Positions 24,442 through 33,500 are shown, counted from the stretch's first letter. The stretch is 64,000 nt of DNA from Methylobacterium sp. Leaf104 (GCF_001422885.1 NZ_LMMZ01000038.1:209685-273684), one strand, 5' to 3'. Numbers and translations: made by a program. Notes: a model not told the origin generated them from the letters alone.

Positions 24442-25752
24442 TCAGCTGGCGGCGTCGAGCTCCGGACCGCGGGTGACGTCGAGGCCGCCCGGCGCGTCCG
24501 GCGGCGGGCCGACCGTGACGGGCCGGCCGCTGCGGGCCGCCTCGTAGATCGCCTCCATCAGGACCTGGTCCTGCAGGCCCTCCTCGCCGGGGGTGCGGGG
24601 GCGCCGATCCTCCTGGATGCAGCGGGCCATGTGGTCGATCTCCAGGGCGAACTGGTTCTTCTGCGTCAGGATGCGCGTGTCCTGCGATTCCGCCTGCCCG
24701 TCCGGCCGCGCCACCACCAGGCGCTGGCCCCGATAGGCGAAGGCGTTCTGCAGGTCGATGTCCGCCCTGTCGGTGTGGACCTGGAGCCGGCGCGACTCGT
24801 GCACCCCGTAGCTCGTCATGCACTGGGCGATGACCTGAGAGGGGAAGCGCAGGGTGAAGGAGACCGTCTCCTCGACCTCGCCGAACTTCGGATTGCCCGC
24901 GGGCGAGTGGATCTGGGCCTCCACCGAGACCGGCTCCTCGCCGGTGAGCGCGCGCACGCCGTTGAGGCAGTAGAGCCCGATATCCGGCAGGGCCCCGCCG
25001 CCGGCCAGGGCCTTCTTCAGGCGCCATTGCTGGGGCAGCCCGGTGGTCTGGCCGTTGAAGGCCTGGATCATCCGCATCCGGCCGACCTCCCCGGAGCGGG
25101 CGAGGCGCACGACCTCGCGGTTGTAGGGCTCGTACTGGCAGCGATAGGCGATCATCAGCTTGACCTTGGCCGCCGCGCAGGCCGCGATCATGTCCCGCGC
25201 CTCGGCCGAGGAGGCCGCCATCGGCTTCTCGCAGAGCACGTGCTTGCCGGCCTTGGCCGCCGCCAGGACGTCGCCGCGATGCACCGCGTTCGGCGTCACC
25301 ACGTAGACCGCCTGGACCGCCGGGTTCTGCGCCAGCCGGTCCCAATCGTCGTAGCCGTAGACCGCCTCCGGCGCGATCCCGTACTGCTCGGCCACGAGCT
25401 TCGCCTTGGCGGGGGTGCCCGACATCAGCGCGACCGGGCGGGCCCGCTTCGCCTCGCCGAAGGCCGGCAGGATCTCCTCCAGGCTGAGGCGCCCGAGGCC
25501 CACGATGGCGAAGCCGACGCGCTGGCCCGGCGGCATCGGGGCGGGCGGCGGCGGGGGCGCCCGGTCGCCGGGGCCGCGCCAGTTCGGGAACATCACCTTG
25601 CCGCCCTGCACCGCGCCGGTATCGGCCGGGACCGAGGGCCCCGGCGGCCCCGATTGCGCGCCCGCGCCCGTCGCCCCGAGGGCGAGGCCGGTCAGGGTCG
25701 CGCTGCCCGTGCGGAGGAGGTTGCGGCGGGAGAGGGGGATTTCATCCGTCAT
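24442..25752 (-). CDS. Gfo/Idh/MocA oxidoreductase with Tat signal
   Basis: This is a 436-residue NAD(P)-dependent oxidoreductase. It opens with a twin-arginine signal, PLSRRNLLRTGSATLTGLAL, so it is probably exported folded with its cofactor to the periplasm, like glucose-fructose oxidoreductase of Zymomonas. A Pro/Gly-rich linker is followed by the Rossmann fold RVGFAIVGLGRLSLEEILPA near residue 95. The family motif HVLCEKPMAASSAEA contains the conserved EKP near 185. The C-terminal half has the usual alpha/beta domain. The natural substrate cannot be named. It is downstream of the PilZ gene on the same strand and upstream of the porin gene. Confidence 0.9.
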   Translation of the reverse strand: MTDEIPLSRRNLLRTGSATLTGLALGATGAGAQSGPPGPSVPADTGAVQGGKVMFPNWRGPGDRAPPPPPAPMPPGQRVGFAIVGLGRLSLEEILPAFGEAKRARPVALMSGTPAKAKLVAEQYGIAPEAVYGYDDWDRLAQNPAVQAVYVVTPNAVHRGDVLAAAKAGKHVLCEKPMAASSAEARDMIAACAAAKVKLMIAYRCQYEPYNREVVRLARSGEVGRMRMIQAFNGQTTGLPQQWRLKKALAGGGALPDIGLYCLNGVRALTGEEPVSVEAQIHSPAGNPKFGEVEETVSFTLRFPSQVIAQCMTSYGVHESRRLQVHTDRADIDLQNAFAYRGQRLVVARPDGQAESQDTRILTQKNQFALEIDHMARCIQEDRRPRTPGEEGLQDQVLMEAIYEAARSGRPVTVGPPPDAPGGLDVTRGPELDAAS

Positions 25753-25884
25753 GAAGCTCGCTGTCGGTTCCGGCGGGACAGGGGCCGCGGGTGGGGAGCC
25801 GACGGCCTACTCCCTCGGGAACGTCACGGCGAGAAACGCGGTTCCGGCGGTGCCGGGGCCTGCGCCACCGGACCGCTGGGGCGC

Positions 25885-26256
25885 TCATGCCCCGTCGCCC
25901 CGCGCGGCCAGGCGGGCCCGCAGCGACGCGATCTCCGCGTGCGCCGCCCGAAGGTCGCGCATCAGGCCGATGGGGATCGGCACCGCGGCGGGCGGGTCCG
26001 GCACGAACCGGACGCCGACGCAGTCGTCGCCGCGCCAGATCAGGCGCACCGCCCGCGTCTCCTGGGTCTTGCGGATGTGGAGATCGAAGATCTCCGGCAG
26101 GGGCACGCCGTCGCTCAAGGCGAGACGGAGACCGTCCGGACCGCTGTCGCGCACCAGGCAGGCGGTGTCGGAAGCGAAGGAAGCGATGCGGATATCGGCG
26201 CCGAGGAGGCTCCGCAGCCGCTGTCCGGCGCGCCGTTCCTGCTGTCCCAGAAACAT
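25885..26256 (-). CDS. PilZ-domain protein
   Basis: This is a 123-residue protein with the PilZ pattern: an RRAGQRLR arginine box near residue 8, then CLVRDSGPDGLRLAL in place of the usual (D/N)xSxxG motif, then VRLIWRGDDCVGVRFV. PilZ domains bind cyclic di-GMP; the Arg box is present, while the second motif is only partly kept (DSGPDGLRL), so binding is likely but not certain. A short C-terminal helix (LMRDLRAAHAEIASLRARLA) could mediate dimer formation. I chose the ATG at 26256, which has GGAG about eight bases upstream, over the longer frame start at 26328. Confidence 0.75.
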   Translation of the reverse strand: MFLGQQERRAGQRLRSLLGADIRIASFASDTACLVRDSGPDGLRLALSDGVPLPEIFDLHIRKTQETRAVRLIWRGDDCVGVRFVPDPPAAVPIPIGLMRDLRAAHAEIASLRARLAARGDGA

Positions 26257-26352
26257 GGGGTCATCTCCGGAGGTTGTATCCTTCGATAACATGGTTGTGA
26301 GGGGTCGGTGCCCTTCCGCAGGCGGCACGGGCCGCGAAATCCGACGCTATGG

Positions 26353-27216
26353 TTAAGGCGTCCGCTCCGGCTCCCCATGCCGGGTCGGGGCCTCGACCTC
26401 CCCGCGCTGCTGCAGGACGAGGGCCACGAACCAGCACAGGGCGGCCCAGGCGGCCCCGACGCACCAGCCGGCGACCACGTCGCTCGGCCAGTGCACCCCG
26501 AGATAGATCCGGCTGATGCCCACCAGCAGCGTCATCGAGACGCCGACGGTGAGCACGAGGATCTTCACCCCGCGCTGCCGGTCCACGCGGGCGATCAGGC
26601 TCGCCAGGGTGAGGTAGGCGATGGCCGACATCATCGCATGGCCGCTGGGGAAGCTCGCGGTGAACACCTCCATCCCGTGCGGCACGAGGTCGGGGCGGGG
26701 CCGGTGGTAGAACAGCTTGAGCACCGTCGAGGCGATCTCGCCGCCGCCGATGGCGGCGATCACGAACACGGCGATGCGCCGGCGCCCGGTCATCGCCAGG
26801 TAGGCGCAGGCCGCCGTGGTCACGAACACGATGGTGAAGACGCTGCCGAGTCCGGTGATGTCGCGCATGGTCTCCTCGAGCCAGCGCGGTCCGATCGGGT
26901 CGGAGAGGTCGGCCGGGTTGCGCAGGGCCAGCAGGACCTTGCGGTCCAGCGCCTCGGTCGAGCCCTCGCCGACCTCGTTGGCCAGGGCGAAGAAGCCGTA
27001 GCCGAGGAGGCTCACCGCCAGCAGCGCCAGGACCGGGCCGACCTCGTTGAGGCGCAGGGCCAGGCGCAAGGCATTGGCCCGGGTCACGAGCGGGTTGTTG
27101 CGGTAGCCGGAGGGCAGGGCTTTCATGCGGGCGTCTTCGCGAATGCGTCGTTGGGGGAGCCGGATCGGCCCGGCATAGCGGATCGGCGGGGCGGTCTCCA
27201 TCCGTGCGGCCTCCAT
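26353..27216 (-). CDS. PAP2-family membrane phosphatase
   Basis: This is a membrane phosphatase of the PAP2 (type 2 phosphatidic acid phosphatase) family, which hydrolyses lipid phosphates or undecaprenyl pyrophosphate at the outer face of the inner membrane. The three-part signature is complete: KLFYHRPRP, then FPSGHAMMS, then SRIYLGVHWPSDVVAG. Five or six hydrophobic segments surround it. The ATG at 27216 has GAAGG eight bases upstream; a second ATG five codons in and a third at 27126 are alternatives. It follows the 2'-5' ligase-like gene by 31 bases on the same strand. Substrate is not determined. Confidence 0.88.
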   Translation of the reverse strand: MEAARMETAPPIRYAGPIRLPQRRIREDARMKALPSGYRNNPLVTRANALRLALRLNEVGPVLALLAVSLLGYGFFALANEVGEGSTEALDRKVLLALRNPADLSDPIGPRWLEETMRDITGLGSVFTIVFVTTAACAYLAMTGRRRIAVFVIAAIGGGEIASTVLKLFYHRPRPDLVPHGMEVFTASFPSGHAMMSAIAYLTLASLIARVDRQRGVKILVLTVGVSMTLLVGISRIYLGVHWPSDVVAGWCVGAAWAALCWFVALVLQQRGEVEAPTRHGEPERTP

Positions 27217-27247
27217 CCGGGCGGCCTTCGTCGGAGCGGGCTCGGCA

Positions 27248-27778
27248 CTACCCGAACGCGAAGCTGGCGCGTCGCTCCCAGGGGCCGCCGAGGTAGCGCC
27301 AGAGCAGCAGGCCGGGCGCGGTGAAGCGGAACGGCACGAACTCCGCCTCCAGCGCGGCGTGGAGCGCGCGGGCGGTGGCGGGATCGACTTTGTTCTGCAC
27401 CGTGACGTGCGGGCGCCAGCCCTGCCGGTCCTGCGCGGTCAGACCCTCGCTCGAGGTCTCGAAGGCGTCGGCGAGCCGCGCCCGGAAGGCCGAGAGGGCG
27501 TCGGAGGCGAGCACGAAGGCGACGCCGCGCCCGATGAAGCGCAGGCCTGTGACCGCGACCTCGGGGGGCGCCTGGGTCCGGGTCATCGCCGACAGGGTCT
27601 CGACGATGCCGGGCTCGTTGGGACCGGGCAGGTGGTGGAACAGGGTCGCGTGGGCGGGGATGTGGTTGAGCGCCTGCGGGAAGTGCCGGCGGCGCAGGGC
27701 GTCGAACCGCGCGAAGGTATCGGGATCCATCGCGAGCGTGAGGATCAGCGGGTCGGGCGTGGGCGTGCGGTCTGTCAT
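27248..27778 (-). CDS. 2'-5' RNA ligase / cyclic phosphodiesterase-family protein
   Basis: This is a 176-residue 2H-phosphoesterase. The two HxTx catalytic motifs are His43-Ala-Thr-Leu (PAHATLFHHLPG) and His124-Val-Thr-Val (RPHVTVQNKV), about 80 residues apart as in ThpR. Members act on 2'-5' phosphodiester or 2',3'-cyclic phosphate bonds in RNA ends; the biological substrate in bacteria is unclear. The ATG at 27778 directly precedes MTDRTPTPDPLILTLAMDPD. It lies in front of the PAP2 gene with 31 bases between them and is divergent from the AlgJ-like gene by 123 bases. Confidence 0.87.
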   Translation of the reverse strand: MTDRTPTPDPLILTLAMDPDTFARFDALRRRHFPQALNHIPAHATLFHHLPGPNEPGIVETLSAMTRTQAPPEVAVTGLRFIGRGVAFVLASDALSAFRARLADAFETSSEGLTAQDRQGWRPHVTVQNKVDPATARALHAALEAEFVPFRFTAPGLLLWRYLGGPWERRASFAFG

Positions 27779-27901
27779 GGTCCGATCCGGCGTGAGGCAG
27801 GGGAGATGGCGCGGGTGGGAGGCGCGTCCAGGACCCGGACCCGCGACTCGGGCCCGCCGCCCGGCCTGTTCAGGGCCGCCCGGGCCGGCTAGAGAGCCCC
27901 G

Positions 27902-28858
27902 ATGCGGCGCAAACACCGGGAAATCGTCCATGTGGGGCGCGAAGGCTGGCTCTTCCTGATCGGAGGCACGAACGGTGTCCTCGAGCAGTACCGCGCCACC
28001 CTGTCCCGGTGGTGGCGCCTGCGCGGCTGGGTCCGGCTCATCGAGGCGCGGGCCGCCCGGGCCCGGGCGCTCGGCATCCGCTACGTCCACGTCGTCGTGC
28101 CAGAGAAGCTGTCGGTCTACGACGACCGGACCCAGGACCTGCGCTTCGATCCGCGCCGGGCGCCCACCCGGGTGCTGGCCCGGCGCCTGATCAACAACCC
28201 CCACTACGTCGACCTGCTGGCGCCGATGCGGGCCGCGCGCGACGGCGCGGTGCCGCTCTACTACCGCACCGACACCCACTGGAACTACGAGGGCTGCCGC
28301 CTCGCCTACGGGGTGCTGATGCGGGCCTGCGGCGCCGTGCCCCCGGCCGATCTCGACGCCCGCGAGCGCTACGAGACCACCCGGGTGCGCGACCTGGGCG
28401 AGAAGATCCCGGAGAAGCCGATCGAGACGGCGAGCCACGCGGTGCTCGACCGCGACGCCCACCGGACCTATGCGAGCCCGCTGGTGGCCGCCTACGAGGC
28501 CGCCGGCCGCGCCCCGGACCTGCATGTCGGCGCCCATGTCTGCTTCCGGAACGAGCGGCCGGACGTCGATCCGCGCACCCTGGTGCTGTTCGGCGATTCC
28601 TACGCGCATTTCGCGCCGATCATGCTCACCGGCATCCTGGCCGAGAGCTTCCGCGAGGTTCACTTCGTCTGGTCGTCGAGCATCGACTGGGGCTACGTCG
28701 AGCGCGTGCGGCCGGATCTCCTCGTGTTCGAGATGGCCGAGCGCTTCGTCACCCGCCTGCCCGACGACACCTTCGACATCGCGACCTACCAGAAGGGCGT
28801 CCATCTCGACGCCGCCGCGCCCGCCGCCGCACCGGAGGGACTGTCCGCCGAGGCCTGA
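27902..28858 (+). CDS. AlgJ/AlgX-like SGNH acyl-transfer protein
   Basis: This is a 318-residue protein with the SGNH-hydrolase-like domain found in alginate O-acetylation proteins AlgJ and AlgX. Key motifs are VVVPEKLSVYDD near residue 65, the catalytic DTHWN at 124-128 and the nucleophile-type GDSYAH at 231-236. AlgJ and AlgX act in the periplasm, yet this protein has no signal peptide or membrane anchor: it starts MRRKHREIVHVGREGWLFLI. It may therefore act in the cytoplasm, or the true start may be missed. No alginate genes are adjacent, but an AlgD-like gene lies 21 kb away. It is followed closely by a glutathionyl-hydroquinone reductase gene. Confidence 0.75.
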   Translation: MRRKHREIVHVGREGWLFLIGGTNGVLEQYRATLSRWWRLRGWVRLIEARAARARALGIRYVHVVVPEKLSVYDDRTQDLRFDPRRAPTRVLARRLINNPHYVDLLAPMRAARDGAVPLYYRTDTHWNYEGCRLAYGVLMRACGAVPPADLDARERYETTRVRDLGEKIPEKPIETASHAVLDRDAHRTYASPLVAAYEAAGRAPDLHVGAHVCFRNERPDVDPRTLVLFGDSYAHFAPIMLTGILAESFREVHFVWSSSIDWGYVERVRPDLLVFEMAERFVTRLPDDTFDIATYQKGVHLDAAAPAAAPEGLSAEA

Positions 28859-28901
28859 GCGCCCATCTTTCCGCGCATCGGGATCGCGGGAAGGATGTAT
28901 C

Positions 28902-29879
28902 ATGGGGCTGCTCGTCGACGGCGTCTGGCAGGATACCTGGTACGACACCAAGGAGACCGGTGGCCGCTTCAAGCGCACGGACGCCAAGTTCCGGAACTGG
29001 ATCACCGCCGACGGATCCCCCGGTCCGAGCGGGGAGGGCGGGTTTCCGGCCGAGGCCGGGCGCTACCACCTCTACGTCTCGCTGGCCTGCCCCTGGGCCC
29101 ACCGCACCCTGATCGTGCGCGCCCTGAAGGGCCTGGAGGAGGCGATCTCGGTCTCGGTGGTCGATCCGCACATGGGCCGGGAGGGCTGGGTCTTCGGCGA
29201 GTCACCCGGCGCCACGCCCGACACGGTCAACGGCGCGACCCGCCTGTACGAGGTCTACCTGAAGAACGATCCCGGCTTCACCGGCCGCGTCACCGTGCCG
29301 GTGCTGTGGGACAGGCGGCGCGGCGCCATCGTGTCGAACGAGTCGGCCGAGATCATCCGCATGCTCGACGGCGCCTTCGGGAGCGCCGGGCCGGACCTCT
29401 ACCCGGCCGACCTCGCGGACGCGATCGACGCGGTCAACGCCCGGGTCTACGACGCCGTGAACAACGGGGTCTACAAGGCGGGCTTCGCCACCGACCCGGA
29501 CGCCTATGCCGAGGCCTTCACCGCGCTGTTTACCGAGCTCGACGCCCTGGAGGCCCGCCTCGACACGGCGCGCTACCTCTGCGGCGACCGGCTGACGGAG
29601 GCGGACATCCGGCTGTTCACCACCCTGGTGCGGTTCGACGCCGTCTATGTCGGGCACTTCAAGTGCAATCGGCAGCGCATCGCCGACTATCCCAACCTGT
29701 CGAACTATCTGCGCGACCTCTACGCCCTGCCGGGGGTCGCCCGGACGGTGAACCTCAGCCATATCAAGCGGCACTATTACGAGAGCCACCCGACCATCAA
29801 CCCGACCCGCATCGTGCCCCTCGGGCCGGCCCTCGACTTCGAGGCCCCGAACGACCGCGCCGCGCGCTTCCCGGCCTGA
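28902..29879 (+). CDS. Glutathionyl-hydroquinone reductase (xi-class GST)
   Basis: This is a 325-residue glutathione transferase of the xi class (YqjG/PcpF/EcmB type), which removes glutathione from glutathionyl-hydroquinones. The catalytic cysteine is Cys63 in SLACPWAHRTLI, the CPWA motif that defines the class. VVDPHMGREGWVF and VPVLWD.RRG..VSNESAEI are typical, as is the helical C-terminal domain with LTEADIRLFTTLVRFDAVY. The ATG at 28902 has GGGAAGGA seven bases upstream. It follows the AlgJ-like gene by 43 bases; the pairing is probably incidental. Confidence 0.93.
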   Translation: MGLLVDGVWQDTWYDTKETGGRFKRTDAKFRNWITADGSPGPSGEGGFPAEAGRYHLYVSLACPWAHRTLIVRALKGLEEAISVSVVDPHMGREGWVFGESPGATPDTVNGATRLYEVYLKNDPGFTGRVTVPVLWDRRRGAIVSNESAEIIRMLDGAFGSAGPDLYPADLADAIDAVNARVYDAVNNGVYKAGFATDPDAYAEAFTALFTELDALEARLDTARYLCGDRLTEADIRLFTTLVRFDAVYVGHFKCNRQRIADYPNLSNYLRDLYALPGVARTVNLSHIKRHYYESHPTINPTRIVPLGPALDFEAPNDRAARFPA

Positions 29880-29963
29880 ACGCCGGACCCGGCCCGCCAG
29901 AACCCGGGACCCTGCGCGTCCGCAGACCCTCGACGAACCGACCCGCAGCCTTACATCGGAACC

Positions 29964-30467
29964 ATGATGCGCCTCTCGCCCGCCCGCCTCGTCCTCGCCG
30001 CCGCCCCGCTGCTCGCGGCCGCTCCCGCCCTCGCCCAGACGGCCGTCAAGCTCGAGGGCCGCTGCGAGAAGCTCGTGATCGCCGGCAAGGACGTCTCGGG
30101 CACCTGCAAGAACACGCTGATGAACACGGTCTCGCGCAACCGCACGAGCTTCGACTTCGCGGCCGAGGGCCGGGCGCTCAGCTTCAGCGGCAACGGCGCC
30201 CAGCAGGAGCGCACGGAGGAGACCGACCCGCTCCAGCCGATCAACCTCGTGATCCCGAGCGAGACGACGAAGGACGGCGTGGCCCAGGGTCCGCTGGTCG
30301 CCGTCGGGTCCTGCGCCTTCAGCACGCCGGAGCCGGGCAAGACCGCGATCACCTGCGAGGCGAACGCCGCCAAGGGCACCTATCAGGGGGTCTTCGTGAC
30401 CGATGCCAAGGCGCCGGATGCCAAGGCGCCGGATGCGGGCCGGACCGGCGGGAGCGCCCCTCGCTAG
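29964..30467 (+). CDS. Secreted protein of unknown function with tandem-repeat tail
   Basis: This is a 167-residue protein with a Sec signal (MMRLSPARLVLAAAPLLAAA, cut after ALA-Q). The mature part is mostly predicted beta-strand, with four cysteines in CEK, TCKN, GSCAF and TCEAN that could make two disulfides. It ends with DAKAPDAKAPDAG, encoded by a 15-base direct repeat. I do not recognise a family. It stands alone between the reductase gene and the thioredoxin operon, and 198 bases follow it before the thioredoxin start. Confidence 0.7.
   Translation: MMRLSPARLVLAAAPLLAAAPALAQTAVKLEGRCEKLVIAGKDVSGTCKNTLMNTVSRNRTSFDFAAEGRALSFSGNGAQQERTEETDPLQPINLVIPSETTKDGVAQGPLVAVGSCAFSTPEPGKTAITCEANAAKGTYQGVFVTDAKAPDAKAPDAGRTGGSAPR
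30402..30431 (+). repeat. Tandem 15-bp in-frame repeat
   Basis: The unit GATGCCAAGGCGCCG occurs at 30402-30416 and 30417-30431, followed by a partial third copy. It encodes DAKAP twice at the C-terminus of the secreted protein. It is identical at DNA level, so the duplication is recent or still slipping. Confidence 0.8.
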
Positions 30468-30665
30468 GGAGGCCGGTCCCTCGCCGGGCGGGGCCGAGCC
30501 CGTCCGGAGGAAGCCGGAGACGGGCCGGGCCGGGACACGGGTGCGATCGCGTGTGGACGTCCGCTCTGGTCCGAGCGCGCGGAGTTCCCATCTCTTGACG
30601 CAGGACGGGACGGGTGGCCAGACCCGGACCCTCCCACGGATCCATACGAAGGCCTTGAGGACGTT

Positions 30666-31559
30666 ATGCTGAACGATGCGCCGGTGCCGGGCGGGACCAC
30701 CAAGGACGTGACCACGGCGAGCTTCCGCCAGGACGTGATCGCCGAGTCGATGCAGCAGCCCGTGCTGGTCGACTTCTGGGCGCCGTGGTGCGGCCCGTGC
30801 AAGCAGCTCGCCCCCGTGCTGGAGAAGGTCGTCGAGGGCTCGGCCGGGAAGGTGAAGCTCGTCAAGATGAACATCGACGAGCATCCCTCCATCGCCGGAC
30901 AGCTCGGCATCCAGTCGATTCCCGCCGTGATCGCCTTCGACAAGGGCCAGCCGGTGGACGGCTTCATGGGGGCGGTGCCCGAGGCCCAGATCAAGGAATT
31001 CATCGCGCGGCTCGCAGGCCCGGCCGGCCCGACCCCGATCGAGGAGGCGATGTCGGAGGCCGAGGCGCTCCTCGGCGTCGGTGACGTGGCGCAGGCCGCC
31101 CAGCTCTACGCCGCCGTGCTCGCCGAGGAGCCCGAGAACGTCGACGCCATCGCGGCGCTCGCCAAGATCCAGCTCGACCTCGGCGACCTCGAGAACGCCA
31201 AGCAGCTCGTCGCCATGGCGCCGCCCGAGAAGGCCTCCCATGCCGGCCTCGCCAGCGTGCGCGCGGCGATCGAGCTCGCCGAGCAGGCGGCGGCCCTCGG
31301 CGACCTCGGCACCTTCCAGGCCCGGATCGAGGCCGACCCGAACGATTTCCAGGCCCGCTTCGACCTCGCGCTCGGCCTCAACGGCCGCAACATGCGCGAC
31401 GAGGCGGTGGACCAGCTGATCGAGATCGAGCGCCGGGACCGGACCTGGAACGAGGGTGCGGCGCGCAAGCAGCTCCTCACCTTCTTCGAGGCCTGGGGCC
31501 TGATGGACAAGGCCTCGATCCGCGGGCGGCGACGCCTGTCGACCCTGGTCTTTGCGTGA
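30666..31559 (+). CDS. Thioredoxin-TPR protein (YbbN/CnoX-like co-chaperone)
   Basis: Residues 1-115 form a thioredoxin domain with an intact WCGPC active site (Cys42, Cys45) and the cis-proline SIPAVIAF. Residues 125-297 are TPR helices: EEAMSEAEALLGVGDVAQAA and later ALGLNGRNMRDEAVDQLIEI. This is the CnoX/YbbN layout, a redox-active holdase that passes clients to GroEL or DnaK. Many alphaproteobacterial versions keep both cysteines, unlike E. coli YbbN. It leads a run of genes (LonN, Trm112, asparaginase) with gaps of 14-28 bases, so they probably form one operon. Confidence 0.93.
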   Translation: MLNDAPVPGGTTKDVTTASFRQDVIAESMQQPVLVDFWAPWCGPCKQLAPVLEKVVEGSAGKVKLVKMNIDEHPSIAGQLGIQSIPAVIAFDKGQPVDGFMGAVPEAQIKEFIARLAGPAGPTPIEEAMSEAEALLGVGDVAQAAQLYAAVLAEEPENVDAIAALAKIQLDLGDLENAKQLVAMAPPEKASHAGLASVRAAIELAEQAAALGDLGTFQARIEADPNDFQARFDLALGLNGRNMRDEAVDQLIEIERRDRTWNEGAARKQLLTFFEAWGLMDKASIRGRRRLSTLVFA

Positions 31560-31587
31560 GGCCGCGAACCAACCGCAGGGGAACACG

Positions 31588-32256
31588 ATGAGCACGCATG
31601 CGGGCTACAAGGGACCGGCCGACTGCCCCGGAGTGATTCCGGTCTTCCCGCTGCCCGGTGCGCTGCTGCTGCCGCGCGGACAGATGCCGCTGAACATCTT
31701 CGAGCCGCGCTACCTCGCCATGATCGACGACGCCCTGCGGAGCGACCGGATCATCGGCATGATCCAGCCGGACGTGGAGGCGGGCTCGTCGCCGATGACG
31801 CCGAAGCTCTTCCGCGTCGGCTGCGCCGGGCGGATCACCCAGTTCGCCGAGACCGGCGACGGGCGCTACCTCATCTCGCTCACCGGCATCAGTCGGTTCC
31901 GGGTCGAGAGCGAGCTCGCCACCACCACCCGCTACCGCCGCTGCCAGGTCTCCTACGACGACTTCGCCACCGATTTCGAGGCGCGGGCGGGGGAGGAGGC
32001 GGTGAACCGCGAGGGCGTGCTGAAGGCCCTGCGCGACTTCGTCGAGGTCAACGACCTCAAGGTCGACTGGGCCGGCATCGAGGAGGCGCCCAACGAGGCG
32101 CTCGTCAACGCCCTCTGCATGATGAGCCCCTTCGGCGCCCGCGAGAAGCAGGCCATGCTGGAGGCGGCGGACCTCAAGACGCGGGCCGAGGTCTTGATTG
32201 CGGTCACCGAAATGGAGTTGGTGCGCGGGTCGGGCTCCGAGCCCACCCTGCAGTGA
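31588..32256 (+). CDS. LON substrate-binding domain protein (LonN)
   Basis: This is a 222-residue protein made only of the N-terminal LON substrate-recognition domain, without ATPase or protease. The signature VIPVFPLPGALLLPRGQMPL NIFEPRY is complete, and later blocks (IGMIQP, GCAGRITQFAETGDGRYLI, GISRFRV) match the family. The ATG at 31588 has AGGGG six bases upstream; an upstream ATG at 31552 overlaps the previous gene and is less likely. It presumably binds damaged or nascent proteins; its place directly after the thioredoxin-TPR protein suggests a shared quality-control task. Confidence 0.92.
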   Translation: MSTHAGYKGPADCPGVIPVFPLPGALLLPRGQMPLNIFEPRYLAMIDDALRSDRIIGMIQPDVEAGSSPMTPKLFRVGCAGRITQFAETGDGRYLISLTGISRFRVESELATTTRYRRCQVSYDDFATDFEARAGEEAVNREGVLKALRDFVEVNDLKVDWAGIEEAPNEALVNALCMMSPFGAREKQAMLEAADLKTRAEVLIAVTEMELVRGSGSEPTLQ

Positions 32257-32283
32257 CCCCGTTCCGCGAAGGATACGCCCCAG

Positions 32284-32490
32284 ATGGCCGATGACACCCC
32301 GAGCCCCGTCGAGGCCACCCGCGTCGACCCCAAGCTCCTCGAACTCCTCGTCTGCCCGCTGACGAAGGACACCCTCGAGTACGATGCCGGCCGCCAGGAA
32401 CTGGTGAGCCGCTCGGCGCGCCTCGCCTACCCGATCCGCGACGGCATCCCGATCATGCTGCCGGAAGAGGCGCGCGCGCTGACCGACTGA
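32284..32490 (+). CDS. Trm112/YcaR family small protein
   Basis: This is a 68-residue protein of the UPF0434/Trm112 family: DPKLLELLVCPLTKDTLEYD, then AYPIRDGIPIMLPEEAR. In eukaryotes and archaea Trm112 activates methyltransferases. The bacterial zinc version has four cysteines; here only one (VCPLTK) remains, so this copy probably does not bind zinc by the classical site, which is common in proteobacteria. It sits 27 bases after the LonN gene. Confidence 0.9.
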   Translation: MADDTPSPVEATRVDPKLLELLVCPLTKDTLEYDAGRQELVSRSARLAYPIRDGIPIMLPEEARALTD

Positions 32491-32504
32491 CCGGGTCCGC
32501 CGGC

Positions 32505-33500
32505 ATGACCGATCGCCCGACCGTCGCCATCGTCGCCACCGGCGGCACCATCGCGATGAAGAACGATCCCGTCACGGGGGCTCCGGTCCCCGCCCTGACG
32601 GGGGCCGACCTCGCCGCCGCGGTGCCGCGGCTCGACGACCTCGCGCGGATCGAGGTGGTGGAATTCGCCAACCTGCCGAGCGCCTATATGGGCCCGGACC
32701 TCTGGCCGGACCTCAGCCGCACGGTGGCGGGCCTGCTGGCGCGCTCGGACATCGCGGGCGCGATCGTCCTGCACGGCACCGACACCCTCGACCAGACCGC
32801 CTATTTCCTCGACCTGACGCTCACGAGCGACAAGCCGGTGGTGATGGTGGGCGCCCAGCGCAACGCCTCCGAGGCGGATGCCGACGGCGCGCGCAACCTC
32901 CTCAACGCGGTCCGGCAGATCCTGGCCCAGGGCGCGCGCGAAGATCTGCGCGGGCTGGGCGTGACGGTGACGCTCAACCACAACATCAATGCGGCCCGCG
33001 AGGTGCGCAAGTCCCACACCAACAACGTCGAGACCTTCCAGTCCGGCGAGGCCGGCTTCCTCGGCCACGTGGACGAGGACCGCGTGGTGTTCGCCCGCAG
33101 GTCCCTGCGCCGCCAGACCCTGCCGCTGCCCGACCGGCTCGCCCGGGTCGAGATCGTGGCGATGGCGGCCGGCGGCGACGGGCGCCAGCTCCGCCACGCC
33201 GTGGCGGACGGGGCCGAGGGCGTGGTGATCGCCGCCTACGGCTTCGGCAACGTCAACGAGGCCCTGTACGACGCGGTGGTGGAGGCGATCGCCGCCGGCG
33301 TCACCGTCGTGGTGGCGAGCCAGGTTCCCCACGGCCGGGCGCTCCCGGTCTACGGTTTCAAGGGCGGTGGCAGCACGCTGCGCGCGGCCGGCGCGGTCTT
33401 CGCCGACGATCTCACGCCGGACAAGGCCCGTGTCCTGGCGCTGCTCGCCCTGCCGGTCACGCGCTACCGCCAAGCATTGCAGGCGTATTACGACCGATAA
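32505..33500 (+). CDS. L-asparaginase (type II-like)
   Basis: This is a 331-residue asparaginase/glutaminase that hydrolyses Asn to Asp and ammonia. The first catalytic threonine is Thr12 in VAIVATGGTIAMK, and the second triad is Thr92-Asp93 in LHGTDTLDQTAYFLD. The C-terminal part has GYGFGNVNEALYD-type sequence (AAYGFGNVNEALYDAVVEAI) and SQVPHGRALPVYGF. There is no signal peptide, so it is probably cytoplasmic although the sequence is type-II-like. It starts 14 bases after the Trm112 stop and ends the operon. Confidence 0.92.
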   Translation: MTDRPTVAIVATGGTIAMKNDPVTGAPVPALTGADLAAAVPRLDDLARIEVVEFANLPSAYMGPDLWPDLSRTVAGLLARSDIAGAIVLHGTDTLDQTAYFLDLTLTSDKPVVMVGAQRNASEADADGARNLLNAVRQILAQGAREDLRGLGVTVTLNHNINAAREVRKSHTNNVETFQSGEAGFLGHVDEDRVVFARRSLRRQTLPLPDRLARVEIVAMAAGGDGRQLRHAVADGAEGVVIAAYGFGNVNEALYDAVVEAIAAGVTVVVASQVPHGRALPVYGFKGGGSTLRAAGAVFADDLTPDKARVLALLALPVTRYRQALQAYYDR

